Shown here piece by piece: positions 26,899 to 35,602 of a stretch of 64,000 nt of DNA. Below the pieces are notes generated by a model. The model had not been told where the DNA came from and did not search any database. It was given only the letters and a program-made list of their open reading frames with translations. The stretch lies in assembly GCF_003024385.1 (NCBI RefSeq), contig NZ_PVZN01000017.1, forward strand, positions 1 to 64,000. Reading direction: 5' to 3'. Source of the DNA: Pseudomonas sp. BBP2017. Its GTDB lineage: Bacteria; Pseudomonadota; Gammaproteobacteria; Pseudomonadales; Pseudomonadaceae. Every line of letters begins with the position of its first letter. Positions within the stretch are counted from its first letter, which is position 1. The translations under genes and the position numbers were made by a program.

Positions 26899-27169
26899 GC
26901 CAGTCACTCCTTCCGTTGTTGCCATCGCCCCCCAGAGGAGCGCTTGCGACCCCAAGTGATAGGGGCCAGTGGATCGAGGTCACCTTTGCTGTGGCCTTAT
27001 GTCGCAGTATAGGAAGGAGTTAGCTGCTTAAAGCCGGCTTTTTAGAGCAAATCGCGCTGTCAGCGTGGCGGCTAATCACCTTGCAGTCTTTATCGGATTG
27101 GCCTACGCCTGGCGGCGGTTTGTGCGTAAAATATGCCGCTTTTGTCACACCTCGCGGATTCCAAGCGCT

Positions 27170-27994
27170 ATGGGCACCCTTTCGGTCAACCAGAACAAAC
27201 TGCAAAAACGCCTGCGTCGTCTCGCTGGCGAAGCCATCACCGACTTCAACATGATCGAAGACGGTGACAAGGTCATGGTCTGCCTGTCCGGCGGCAAAGA
27301 CAGCTACACCATGCTCGATGTTCTGCTGTACCTGCAGAAAGTGGCGCCGATCAAGTTCGAGATCGTCGCGGTGAACATGGACCAGAAGCAACCAGGCTTC
27401 CCTGAGCACGTGCTGCCGGCCTACCTCAAGAGCCTGGGCGTCGAGTACCACATCGTCGAGAAAGACACCTACTCGGTGGTCAAAGAGCTGGTCCCGGAAG
27501 GCAAGACCACCTGCTCGCTGTGCTCGCGCCTGCGTCGCGGCACCCTGTACACCTTCGCCGACGAAATCGGCGCGACCAAGATGGCCCTGGGACACCACCG
27601 CGACGACATCGTCGAGACCTTCTTTCTCAACATGTTCTTCAACGGCACCCTCAAGGCCATGCCGCCGAAGTTGCGCGCCGATGATGGCCGTAATGTGGTG
27701 ATCCGCCCGCTGGCCTACTGCAGCGAGAAGGACATCCAGGCCTACTCGGACCTGAAAGCGTTCCCGATCATTCCGTGCAACCTCTGCGGCTCGCAGGAAA
27801 ACCTGCAGCGTCAGGTGGTCAAGGACATGCTGGTGGAGTGGGAACGTAAAACCCCGGGCCGTACCGAGAGCATCTTCCGCGGCCTGCAGAACGTGGTGCC
27901 GTCGCAGCTGGCCGACCGCAACCTGTTCGACTTCGTTAATCTCAAGATCGACGACACTGCACCGCCACGTTTTCTCGATGTGCTGAACATCTGA
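27170..27994 (+). CDS. ttcA: tRNA 2-thiocytidine biosynthesis protein TtcA
   Basis: 274 aa. Puts the 2-thio group on C32 of certain tRNAs and uses ATP and an iron-sulfur cluster. The PP-loop is SGGKDS (residues 40-45). The cluster cysteines are in TTCSLCSR (115, 118) and PCNLCGS (203, 206). ATG 27170 gives the usual length; the frame from 27065 adds a Trp/Arg-rich stretch that is not part of the family. Ends 5 bases before the Tag-like gene, so the two form an operon. Confidence 0.95.
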   Translation: MGTLSVNQNKLQKRLRRLAGEAITDFNMIEDGDKVMVCLSGGKDSYTMLDVLLYLQKVAPIKFEIVAVNMDQKQPGFPEHVLPAYLKSLGVEYHIVEKDTYSVVKELVPEGKTTCSLCSRLRRGTLYTFADEIGATKMALGHHRDDIVETFFLNMFFNGTLKAMPPKLRADDGRNVVIRPLAYCSEKDIQAYSDLKAFPIIPCNLCGSQENLQRQVVKDMLVEWERKTPGRTESIFRGLQNVVPSQLADRNLFDFVNLKIDDTAPPRFLDVLNI

Positions 27995-27999
27995 CCGGC

Positions 28000-28671
28000 A
28001 TGCGCGACTATCAATGGCTGCATGAGTACTGCCTGAACCGCTTCGGCTCTGTCGCAGCGCTGGAAGCGCACCTGCCCCAGGCGAAAACCGCCGAACAGTT
28101 GCGCGCGATCAGCACCGACCGTTACCTGTCGACCCTGGCCTTGCGGGTTTTTCGCGCTGGGCTCAAGCACAGTCTGGTGGATGCCAAGTGGCCGGCCTTT
28201 GAGGAGGTGTTCTTCGGCTTCGACCCGCACAAGGTCGTGCTGATGGGCGCCGAGCACCTCGAGCGGCTGATGCAGGACACGCGGATCATCCGTCACCTGG
28301 GCAAGCTCAAGAGTGTGCCGCGCAATGCGCAGATGATCCTCGATGTTGAAAAGGAGCAGGGTAGCTTCGGGGCCCTGATCGCTGACTGGCCGGTGACCGA
28401 TATCGTTGGCCTGTGGAAGTACCTGGCCAAGCATGGCAACCAGTTGGGCGGGTTGTCGGCGCCGCGCTTCCTGCGCATGGTCGGCAAGGACACCTTCATC
28501 CCCACCGATGACATGAGTGCGGCGCTGATCGCCCAGGACATCATCGACAAGCCGCCGACCAGCCAGCGCGACCTGGCGCTGGTGCAGGCGGCGTTCAACC
28601 AGTGGCATGCCGAAAGCGGCCGGCCGCTGTGCCAGCTGTCGGTGATGCTGGCGCACACGGTCAATCATTGA
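28000..28671 (+). CDS. Divergent DNA-3-methyladenine glycosylase I (Tag)-like protein
   Basis: 223 aa. Similar to E. coli Tag over the centre: FDPHKVVLMGAEHLERLMQD followed by RIIRHLGKLKS matches FDPxKVAxM..VERLVQDAGIIRHRGKI. The expected catalytic Glu in Tag's LEGQQAG is replaced (RVFRAG here), and the zinc ligands at both ends of Tag (Cys4, His17, His175, Cys179) have no clear counterparts. It is also about 35 residues longer. It may be a helix-hairpin-helix relative with a changed substrate. Starts 5 bases after ttcA. Confidence 0.75.
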   Translation: MRDYQWLHEYCLNRFGSVAALEAHLPQAKTAEQLRAISTDRYLSTLALRVFRAGLKHSLVDAKWPAFEEVFFGFDPHKVVLMGAEHLERLMQDTRIIRHLGKLKSVPRNAQMILDVEKEQGSFGALIADWPVTDIVGLWKYLAKHGNQLGGLSAPRFLRMVGKDTFIPTDDMSAALIAQDIIDKPPTSQRDLALVQAAFNQWHAESGRPLCQLSVMLAHTVNH

Positions 28672-28677
28672 GGTACA

Positions 28678-28742
28678 TCGCGGGGCAAGCCCGCTCCCAC
28701 AGAAGCCATCACCAGCCCTGTGGGAGCGGGCTTGCCCCGCGA
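28678..28742. repeat. Perfect inverted REP pair (BIME-like)
   Basis: Two 25-base arms (28678-28702 and 28718-28742) are exact reverse complements around a 15-base loop. The arms contain CGGGGCAAGCCCGCTCCCAC, the canonical Pseudomonas REP. It lies between convergent genes and could act as their bidirectional terminator. Confidence 0.95.
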
Positions 28743-28748
28743 TGAGTA

Positions 28749-29159
28749 TCAGCCTTCCCCGGCCAACCGCCGGTCATACTGAAAGCGCCAGCGCACATAC
28801 AGCAAGGCACTGACGAACAGCGCCAGGCTGATCGCCACTTCCAGCCAGCCGAACAGCGCCCGTGCCGGGTCGAACGCGGCCAGTACCCCTTTGATGAAGT
28901 ACAGATTGACCACGAAGCAGGTCCAGGCATGCGCGCGTGCGTTGCCCAGCAACATTCCCGGCAGCAACAGCGCCAGCGGCACCAGCTCGACCGCGAGGAT
29001 CACTCCGGTGCGAGCGCCATGCAGGTCGGCGAACAGCAGGTTGTTGATTGTCAGCAGCGCAATCAGGCCGAAAAAGCTCGCCAGGCTCAATGCCCGGGCC
29101 AGGCGCAGGCGCGGCGTCAGCCAGTCGATCGAAGGCAGCACCTTGGGCTTTTTAGCCAC
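28749..29159 (-). CDS. DUF2069-family membrane protein
   Basis: 136 aa, four membrane spans (SLASFFGLIALLTINNLLF, VELVPLALLLPGMLLG, AWTCFVVNLYFIKGVLAAF, VAISLALFVSALLYVRW). DUF2069 proteins are small and of unknown function. The start is GTG 29159, with GGAG eight bases upstream, and overlaps the wrbA end by 8 bases. A longer frame in the same phase overlaps wrbA and was rejected. Third gene in arsC-wrbA-DUF2069. Confidence 0.82.
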   Translation of the reverse strand: MAKKPKVLPSIDWLTPRLRLARALSLASFFGLIALLTINNLLFADLHGARTGVILAVELVPLALLLPGMLLGNARAHAWTCFVVNLYFIKGVLAAFDPARALFGWLEVAISLALFVSALLYVRWRFQYDRRLAGEG

Positions 29160-29757
29160 GGCCGTTCTCCAGCAGTTTGGCGGTGGTCGCCAGGCGTTGC
29201 CCCAGGGCGCGGCACAGGGCGATTTCGTCGGCATCCAGGTCGCGCTTGCCGTCAGCCCCGGCGTGATGGCTGGCGCCATAGGGCGTGCCGCCACCGCGGG
29301 TTTCCAGCAGCGCCGACTCGCTGTAGGGCAGGCCCATGATCAGCATGCCGTGGTGCATCAACGGCAGCAGCATCGACAGCAGGGTCGACTCCTGGCCGCC
29401 ATGCAGACTGGCGGTGGAGGTGAAGGCTGCAGCCGGTTTGCCCACCAGGCCACCGCTGAGCCACAGGCTGCTGGTGCCATCGATGAAGTACTTGAGCGGC
29501 GCGGCCATGTTGCCGAAACGCGTCGGGCTGCCCAGGGCCAGGCCCGAGCAATGGCGCAGATCGTCCAGGGTGGCGTACAGCGCACCGGTTTCCGGGATAT
29601 CCGGGGCCACCGCTTCGCACTCGGTGGAAATCGCCGGGACCGTGCGGATCCGAGCTTCCAGGCCGGCCATCTCGACACCGCGGGCAATCTGCCGGGCCAT
29701 TTCGCTGGTCGAGCCGTGACGGCTGTAGAACAGGATCAGGATGTAAGGCGCGCTCAC
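29152..29757 (-). CDS. wrbA: NAD(P)H:quinone oxidoreductase, WrbA family
   Basis: 201 aa flavodoxin-like protein. FMN phosphate loop is FYSRHGSTSEMA near residue 10. SPTRFGNMAAPLKYFID and FTSTASLHGGQE match WrbA/NQO IV. It reduces quinones by two electrons using NAD(P)H and so limits radical formation. The start GTG 29757 overlaps arsC (4 bases). Coupled with an arsenate-reductase-like gene, which suggests a stress role for the operon. Confidence 0.88.
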   Translation of the reverse strand: MSAPYILILFYSRHGSTSEMARQIARGVEMAGLEARIRTVPAISTECEAVAPDIPETGALYATLDDLRHCSGLALGSPTRFGNMAAPLKYFIDGTSSLWLSGGLVGKPAAAFTSTASLHGGQESTLLSMLLPLMHHGMLIMGLPYSESALLETRGGGTPYGASHHAGADGKRDLDADEIALCRALGQRLATTAKLLENGRG

Positions 29758-30107
29758 GGCAGGATCTCCAGCACCTTCTCTGGCGGGCGACCGATCACGG
29801 CTTTTTCACCGACCACCAGAATCGGGCGCTCGATCAGCTTCGGGTGCTTGACCATGGCGTCGATCAGTTGTGCATCGCTCAGGGCCGGGTCGGCCAGGTT
29901 GAGGTCTTTGTATTCGTCTTCACCGCTGCGCAGCAGTTGGCGCGCACCGATGCCCAGCTTGCCGAGCAGGGCGCTGAGGGTAGCGGCATCTGGCGGGGTT
30001 TCCAGGTAACGCACCACGGTCGGCGCCAGGCCACGGGCTTCGAGCAGTTCCAGCGCGCTGCGGGATTTGGAGCAGCGTGGATTGTGATAGAGGGTCAGGT
30101 CAGTCAT
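29754..30107 (-). CDS. arsC: Arsenate reductase (glutaredoxin type, ArsC family)
   Basis: 117 aa. Catalytic Cys12 in LYHNPRCSKSR, with three conserved Arg positions including KLIERPILVV. Reduces arsenate with glutathione and glutaredoxin. It is shorter than plasmid ArsC (~140 aa), as usual for chromosomal members. No arsB or arsR lies nearby, so an arsenic role is not assured. First gene of the three-gene operon. Confidence 0.85.
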   Translation of the reverse strand: MTDLTLYHNPRCSKSRSALELLEARGLAPTVVRYLETPPDAATLSALLGKLGIGARQLLRSGEDEYKDLNLADPALSDAQLIDAMVKHPKLIERPILVVGEKAVIGRPPEKVLEILP

Positions 30108-30193
30108 GTTCGGGTCGCATCCAGCAGGGTGTGGCAGCTATTCTAACCGCAGCGACTTTGCATTTTGCTTGAATCTTCGAGAAGGATTGACCC

Positions 30194-30658
30194 ATGACAA
30201 GGCGTTTGGCAGCAGCACTGGCCATCACCGCGAGCCTGTTGCTCGGCGGTTGCGGTGCAGATTATGGCCTGGACCAGAACGGCCAGACCGTGAAAGCCGA
30301 GCAGATCGACGGGCACTGGCTGGTGCTCAACTACTGGGCCGAATGGTGCGGCCCGTGCCGGACCGAAATCCCGGAACTCAATGCCGCGGCCAAGCAATGG
30401 CAGGCACAAGGGGTGAAGGTGCTAGGCGTGAATTTCGATGGCCTGCAAGGTGAAGAGCTGAAACAAGCCAGTGAGGCGTTGGGTATCGGTTTCACCGTGC
30501 TGGCCGAGGACCCGGCCGAGCGCTACGAGCTTCCGCGCAGTGAAGCCTTGCCGGTGACTTACATCATCGATGACAAGGGCAAGGTGCGTGAGCAGTTGAT
30601 GGGGGAGCAGACGCTTGAGGGTTTGAACGCGAAGATCAAGGCGCTCAAGGGCGCTTGA
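30194..30658 (+). CDS. TlpA-type thioredoxin-like lipoprotein
   Basis: 154 aa. Lipobox LLLGGC with Cys20 and a periplasmic thioredoxin fold with active site WAEWCGPCRTEIPEL (Cys52 and Cys55). The cis-Pro region is ALPVTYIID. Family members reduce disulfides outside the cytoplasm, for example in cytochrome c maturation or oxidant protection. ATG 30194 has AAGGA upstream. Single gene, divergent from arsC. Confidence 0.9.
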   Translation: MTRRLAAALAITASLLLGGCGADYGLDQNGQTVKAEQIDGHWLVLNYWAEWCGPCRTEIPELNAAAKQWQAQGVKVLGVNFDGLQGEELKQASEALGIGFTVLAEDPAERYELPRSEALPVTYIIDDKGKVREQLMGEQTLEGLNAKIKALKGA

Positions 30659-30671
30659 TCTGAGGGGGATT

Positions 30672-30706
30672 CATCGCGGTGCAAGTCGAGTCGTCGCACC
30701 GCGATG
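30672..30706. terminator. Hairpin between convergent genes
   Basis: CATCGCGGTGC (30672-30682) pairs exactly with GCACCGCGATG (30696-30706). It lies between the TlpA-like and META genes and probably terminates one or both; no T tract. Confidence 0.65.
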
Positions 30707-30710
30707 CCGT

Positions 30711-31115
30711 TCAGCCTTCTTCAGGCCAGAAACGCAGCGGCTTGCCCTCGGCAGGCCAGAAGCGTACCTGCTCGATTGGCGAGATATCCCAGCGCTGGAC
30801 CGTTTCCAGAGCCTGGAGAAAACGCTTTTCCTGCTCCATCAAAGCCGGCGCGCACAATTTGCGGGTGCTGCCGACTTTACCGAAGGTGAGTTTGTCGCCG
30901 TCGAGCTGGTAAGGCGCAAACCAGTGGTTGCAACCGCCATTGCCATAGGCGCGGCCGTCGGCTGCCAGGGTCAGGGTCAGGTGGCTGTAGTCCATCAATG
31001 GACGCTCACCGATCCATTCCAGCAGGTAGCTGCGCTCCTGTTCCAGCTTCATCGGCTCGGCGGCACAACCCAGCAGGGCCGAGCCGATCAGGGCTGAGAG
31101 CAACAGGGTTTTCAC
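30711..31115 (-). CDS. META-domain lipoprotein
   Basis: 134 aa. Signal peptide with lipobox SALLGC (Cys17), then a META domain (about 30-125): WIGERPLMDYSHLTLTLAADG, GNGGCNHWFAPYQLDGDKL, STRKLCAPALMEQEKRFLQAL. META/HslJ proteins are linked to novobiocin or stress resistance in E. coli; the biochemical role is not known. The start is GTG 31115 and overlaps the preceding gene's stop by 4 bases. Confidence 0.88.
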   Translation of the reverse strand: MKTLLLSALIGSALLGCAAEPMKLEQERSYLLEWIGERPLMDYSHLTLTLAADGRAYGNGGCNHWFAPYQLDGDKLTFGKVGSTRKLCAPALMEQEKRFLQALETVQRWDISPIEQVRFWPAEGKPLRFWPEEG

Positions 31116-31549
31116 TGGGCCGCCTCCTTGCATTTCGGGCACAGGTGCTTGTCGCCACGGCTGCTCCAGCCAAGCTCGGCAATGCGCGCGGTAGCGGCAG
31201 GCTGCAGGGCTTTCTTGCCCAGTTTGGCGTCCACCGCGAACTCGAAGCTCAGGTTGGCCTGGCAGCTGTCGCAATTGACTTCCCAGGTGTGGATCGCCAG
31301 CTCACCGAACACCGGGCCGCTGGCCACCGCGACCCATTGACCGGTCGGGTTGATCAGGTGGCGTACGGTTTCCACGGTCAGGCGCATGGACAAATCCTTG
31401 CTGCCCTTGAGGGTCACCAGCAGGACATCCTGCTTCTGGATCGAGCCGCCGTTGCCGGTCACTTGATAGCGGCCTGGCACCAGGGCGCGGCATTCGATCA
31501 GGGTGTGTTGCGGGTTAAACAGGTTGTAGCGGAAATCGTGTTCGACCAT
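31112..31549 (-). CDS. Hypothetical protein with Cys-pair zinc site
   Basis: 145 aa. The N-terminal ~85 residues look like a small beta-barrel domain (LIECRALVPGRYQVTGNGG, VTLKGSKDLSMRL). WEVNCDSCQANLSFEF near residue 95 and a C-terminal HLCPKCKEAAQ give two Cys-x2-Cys pairs, as in a split zinc ribbon. No family name is certain. ATG 31549 has AGGA six bases upstream; the longer frame from 31669 lacks support. Translation is coupled to the META lipoprotein. Confidence 0.75.
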   Translation of the reverse strand: MVEHDFRYNLFNPQHTLIECRALVPGRYQVTGNGGSIQKQDVLLVTLKGSKDLSMRLTVETVRHLINPTGQWVAVASGPVFGELAIHTWEVNCDSCQANLSFEFAVDAKLGKKALQPAATARIAELGWSSRGDKHLCPKCKEAAQ

Positions 31550-31580
31550 GGGTCCTCCAAATCTGCCGCGTATCCTAGCA

Positions 31581-32570
31581 TCAACCCTCGACCAAGTTTT
31601 GCGGATTGCCTGCCGCCCAGCGGGTAATGTTGTCCAGCGTCGTCGCGGCAATGGCCGCCAGCGCCTCATGGGTGAGGAAGGCCTGGTGGGCGGTGACGAT
31701 AACGTTGGGGAAGGTCAGCAGGCGGGCCAGTACGTCATCCTGCAGCGGCAGGTCGGAGCGGTCTTCGAAGAACAGCTGGGCTTCTTCTTCGTAGACATCC
31801 AGGCCCAGATAACCCAATTGGCCATCTTTCAGGGCCTCGATCAGCGCCGGGGTGTCGATCAGGGCGCCGCGACCGGTATTGATCAGCATGGCGCCCGGCT
31901 GCAACTGCGCCAGGCTCTGTGAGTTGATCAAGTGGCGGGTCTGTTCGGTCAACGGGCAGTGCAGGCTGATGATCTGGGCCTGGCGTAGCAGCGCTGGCAG
32001 TTCCAGGTATCGGGCACCCAGGGCCAGCAGCTCGGGATTGGGATGCGGGTCGTAAGCCAGCAGTTGGCAGCCGAAGCCGGCCATGATGCGGGCGAAGGCG
32101 GTGCCGATCTGGCCGGTGCCGACCACCCCGACGGTTTTGCCGTGAAGGTCAAAGCCGGTCAGCCCGTGCAGGCTGAAGTTGCCTTCGCGGGTACGGTTAT
32201 AAGCCCGGTGCAGGCGGCGGTTCAGGGCCAGGATCAGCGCCACCGCGTGTTCGGCCACGGCATGTGGCGAATAGGCCGGTACGCGCACCACGGCTAGGCC
32301 CAACTGTTTTGCCGCCGTCAGGTCAACATGGTTGTAGCCGGCCGAGCGCAGGGCGATCAGGCGCGTACCGCCTGCGGCAAGGCGCTTGAGCACCGGGGCA
32401 CTGAGGTCGTCGTTGATGAAGGCGCAGACCACTTCATGGCCGCTGGCCAGAGGGGCGGTGCCTTCGCTCAGGCGTGCCGCCTGGAAGTGCAGTTCCAGCC
32501 CGTGGCTCGCCGGGGTGTTGCTGAAGCTGTCCTGATCGTAGGTTTGGCTGCTGAAAAACAGTACGCGCAT
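31581..32570 (-). CDS. ldhA: D-2-hydroxyacid dehydrogenase (D-lactate dehydrogenase, LdhA type)
   Basis: 329 aa. NAD-binding motif VGVVGTGQIGTAFARI near residue 148, with the catalytic Arg in INTGRGALIDT, Glu in the GLDVYEEEAQLFFED block, and His in VIVTAHQAFLT. FFEDRSDLPLQDDVLARLL is typical of fermentative D-lactate dehydrogenase, which reduces pyruvate with NADH. The location next to gacS is conserved in Pseudomonas. Confidence 0.93.
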   Translation of the reverse strand: MRVLFFSSQTYDQDSFSNTPASHGLELHFQAARLSEGTAPLASGHEVVCAFINDDLSAPVLKRLAAGGTRLIALRSAGYNHVDLTAAKQLGLAVVRVPAYSPHAVAEHAVALILALNRRLHRAYNRTREGNFSLHGLTGFDLHGKTVGVVGTGQIGTAFARIMAGFGCQLLAYDPHPNPELLALGARYLELPALLRQAQIISLHCPLTEQTRHLINSQSLAQLQPGAMLINTGRGALIDTPALIEALKDGQLGYLGLDVYEEEAQLFFEDRSDLPLQDDVLARLLTFPNVIVTAHQAFLTHEALAAIAATTLDNITRWAAGNPQNLVEG

Positions 32571-32634
32571 GGGATCTTCCTGAGTCGATTGCGGGGAGTT
32601 TAACCGCGGCGGCTGCCCATCACCTTGCTTCAGG

Positions 32635-35385
32635 TCAGGCGCTCAGGCGCGCCTGGGCGCTGAGGCGGATGATGGCCCGGTCCAGTTCGTCCAGGGCTCG
32701 CGGCGCTTCAGGGTCATTCTGTTTGAGCAGGGTTTCACTGCGCTGGCAGGCGGCGCGCAACTGCGGTACGCCACAGTAGCGTGAAGCGCCATTGAGGCGA
32801 TGCACGCGCTCGATCATACCGTTGCGGTCGGCAGCCTCGCGGGCGGCGCGAATCGCCTCGCGGTCGGCCTCCAGCGATGCCAGGAGCATGGCCAGCATGT
32901 CGGCGGCCAGGTCAGGTTTGCCCGCCGCCAGGCGCAAGCCTTCTTCCGGATCAAGGACCTTGAGTTCGCTGCTTTCGGCCATGCGTTGCGGCGCACGTTC
33001 GTTGTGCGGCGCACTCAGGTTCAGGCCGGTCCACTTGAGCACCACCTGGGCCAGCTGGCGCTCGCTGATCGGTTTGGTCAGGTAATCGTCCATACCGCTG
33101 TGCAACAGGGCGCGCTTTTCATTGGCCATGGCATGGGCGGTGAGGGCGACGATCGGCAGCGGCGCGCCGCCCTGGCTGGTTTCCCACTGGCGGATCTGTT
33201 CGGTGCACTCGCGACCGTCCATGCCTGGCATCTGCACGTCCATCAGCACCAGGTCGAAATGCTCATTTTGCACGGCCTGGACGGCGGCATAGCCACTGTC
33301 GACGGCCAATACGTCGGCACCCATGTCATCGAGCAAAGTCTGCACCAGCAACAGGTTGGCGGGGTTGTCGTCGACACACAGCACTTTGGGTAACGGCCGG
33401 TCGCTACTGACCTTGGCCTCGCTGCTGCGCCGGGGTTGAACCAGCTCCAGCAAGGCCCGGCGCAACTTGCGCGTGCAGGCCGGTTTGGCTTGCAACTGGC
33501 TATGGGCGTTGGGCAGGTAAGGGTGGTATAGCGCCTGTTCGGTGGTCGGGCACAACACCAGCGCCTGGCAGTCCAGGCGTTGCAATTGCTGAATGTACTG
33601 GCCCAGGCGTTCCGGCGAAACGCTATCGAGGTTAACCCCCATGACGGCCAGGGTGAACGGTTCTCCTGCCATGCGCGCCGCAGCCACCGCATGCAGCAAC
33701 GGATCGATCGAATTGAAGGTGCTGACGCGCAGGCCGCAATCTTCCAGTTGATGCTCCAGCGCCTGGCGCGCCAGTTCATGGGCGTCGACGATCGCCACCC
33801 GGCGCTCCACCAAGGATTGCAGCGGCAGGTCCTCAGCGTCGTCACGGGCCTTGGGCAGGCGCAGGCTGACCCAGAACTGCGAGCCTTCGCCCGGGGTGCT
33901 GTCGACCCCGATTTCACCACCCATCTGCTCGATCAGCCGCTTGGAAATCACCAGTCCCAGCCCGGTACCGCCTGGTTGGCGCGATAACGAGTTGTCAGCC
34001 TGGCTGAAGGCCTGAAACAGTGCCCGGACATCCTGGTTCGACAGGCCGATGCCGGTGTCCTGCACGCAAATTCGCAGTTGAACGCTGTCCTCATGCTCTT
34101 CTTCGAGCATGGCCCGGGTAACGATGGTGCCTTCACGGGTGAATTTGATGGCATTGCTGACCAGGTTGGTAAGGATCTGCTTTAGGCGCAGCGGGTCGCC
34201 GACCAGCGACAGCGGTGTGTCGCGATAGACCAGGCTGACCAGCTCCAGCTGCTTGGCATGGGCGGCGGGGGCGAGGATGGTCAGGGTGTCCTGGATCAGG
34301 TCGCGCAGGTTGAACGGAATGCTGTCGAGCACCAGCTTGCCGGCCTCGATCTTGGAGAAGTCGAGGATCTCGTTAATGATCCCGAGCAGGCTGCTGGCGG
34401 ACTTTTCGATGGTGCCGAGGTAATCGAGCTGGCGCGGGGTCAGCTCGCTTTTTTGCAATAGGTGGGTAAAGCCGAGAATGCCATTGAGTGGCGTACGGAT
34501 CTCGTGGCTCATGTTGGCGAGGAACTCGGACTTGATCCGGCTGGCCTCCAGGGCCTCCTTGCGCGCCATATCCAGTTCGATGTTCTGGATCTCGATGGTT
34601 TCCAGGTTCTGGCGTACGTCTTCGGTCGCTTGGTCGATGCTGTGCTGTAACTCTTCATGGGCGTTGTGCAGGGTTTCGGCCATGCGGTTGATACCGGCAG
34701 CCAGCTCATCCATCTCATAACTGCCCATGACCGGCAGGCGCTCTTCCAGGTTGCCGTCCTTGAGTTGGGTCACGGCGTGCTTGATCTGGCCGATGGGGTC
34801 ATTGATCGTGCGACTCATGCGCAAGGCCAGCAGCGCAGTGGCGACCAGGCCGCAGAATATCAGCAGCAGGCTGGTGAACAGGCTGCGGTAGCCGCGCAAC
34901 AGGGTGCCATCGTGGGACAACTCGATGTCCACCCAGCCCAGCAGTCGGTCGGCTTCGCCGGGGATGCGCTCGCCTGTCAGGTCGCGATGGTGGCCGAACA
35001 CCGGTAGCAGGTAACGGGTGGCGTCGCTACCGGTACGCTGGAGCAATGCGGTACCGCCGCCGGCAGGTGCCTGGTTGAGCATGCTCGGGCCGGCATGGGC
35101 AAGGTTGTCACGATCCGGGCCGAGAAACGCTACGGCACGTACATCCGCCTGTTCCAGGGCTTGGGCGGCGATGCGCTCCAGTTGGGCCGGGTCGTGACGG
35201 ACCAGGGTTGGTGCCACCAGGGGCGCCAGGTGCTCGGCAACCATCTTGCCGCGCTGCAGCAATTGGGTTTGCAGTTCGCTCTGCTGCAGCCAAGTGAAAT
35301 AGCTGCCCAGCACTAACGCCATCAAGCCGGCGGGCAACAAAGCCAGCAGCAACACGCGGCTGCGGATTCCCAGTCGATTCAGCAC
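32635..35385 (-). CDS. gacS: Hybrid sensor histidine kinase GacS
   Basis: 916 aa. Master sensor of the Gac/Rsm cascade that controls secondary metabolism and biofilm via GacA. Domains: two membrane spans (about 9-32 and 168-190) around a periplasmic loop; HAMP; HisKA with NMSHEIRTPLNG (phospho-His 294); HATPase; a degenerate receiver; a receiver with VLMDVQMPGMDG; and C-terminal Hpt with HRLNGASRYCG. Length and order match GacS. The start is GTG 35385 (VLNRLGIRSR); the frame continues to 35484 through a stretch not in the family. Divergent from a response-regulator gene, next to ldhA. Confidence 0.96.
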   Translation of the reverse strand: MLNRLGIRSRVLLLALLPAGLMALVLGSYFTWLQQSELQTQLLQRGKMVAEHLAPLVAPTLVRHDPAQLERIAAQALEQADVRAVAFLGPDRDNLAHAGPSMLNQAPAGGGTALLQRTGSDATRYLLPVFGHHRDLTGERIPGEADRLLGWVDIELSHDGTLLRGYRSLFTSLLLIFCGLVATALLALRMSRTINDPIGQIKHAVTQLKDGNLEERLPVMGSYEMDELAAGINRMAETLHNAHEELQHSIDQATEDVRQNLETIEIQNIELDMARKEALEASRIKSEFLANMSHEIRTPLNGILGFTHLLQKSELTPRQLDYLGTIEKSASSLLGIINEILDFSKIEAGKLVLDSIPFNLRDLIQDTLTILAPAAHAKQLELVSLVYRDTPLSLVGDPLRLKQILTNLVSNAIKFTREGTIVTRAMLEEEHEDSVQLRICVQDTGIGLSNQDVRALFQAFSQADNSLSRQPGGTGLGLVISKRLIEQMGGEIGVDSTPGEGSQFWVSLRLPKARDDAEDLPLQSLVERRVAIVDAHELARQALEHQLEDCGLRVSTFNSIDPLLHAVAAARMAGEPFTLAVMGVNLDSVSPERLGQYIQQLQRLDCQALVLCPTTEQALYHPYLPNAHSQLQAKPACTRKLRRALLELVQPRRSSEAKVSSDRPLPKVLCVDDNPANLLLVQTLLDDMGADVLAVDSGYAAVQAVQNEHFDLVLMDVQMPGMDGRECTEQIRQWETSQGGAPLPIVALTAHAMANEKRALLHSGMDDYLTKPISERQLAQVVLKWTGLNLSAPHNERAPQRMAESSELKVLDPEEGLRLAAGKPDLAADMLAMLLASLEADREAIRAAREAADRNGMIERVHRLNGASRYCGVPQLRAACQRSETLLKQNDPEAPRALDELDRAIIRLSAQARLSA

Positions 35386-35602
35386 GAAACTCTCCTGTGC
35401 CTGGCATGTGCTGTAAGCCGCCGTCGGTGCTAGCCGACGGACCAAGTCGGAAAAGTACCGCGCCTTCTCGCGCAATGCACTCATTTGTATCTACTTTTGA
35501 CGTAGGCGGAATTCTTGGGGCCGCAGTGGCGAGCAGTTGCGGGTTGCCTGCGCCAGGCAATTACTCAATAATCACGCGACTGAGAATTACTAGCACCCGT
35601 CA

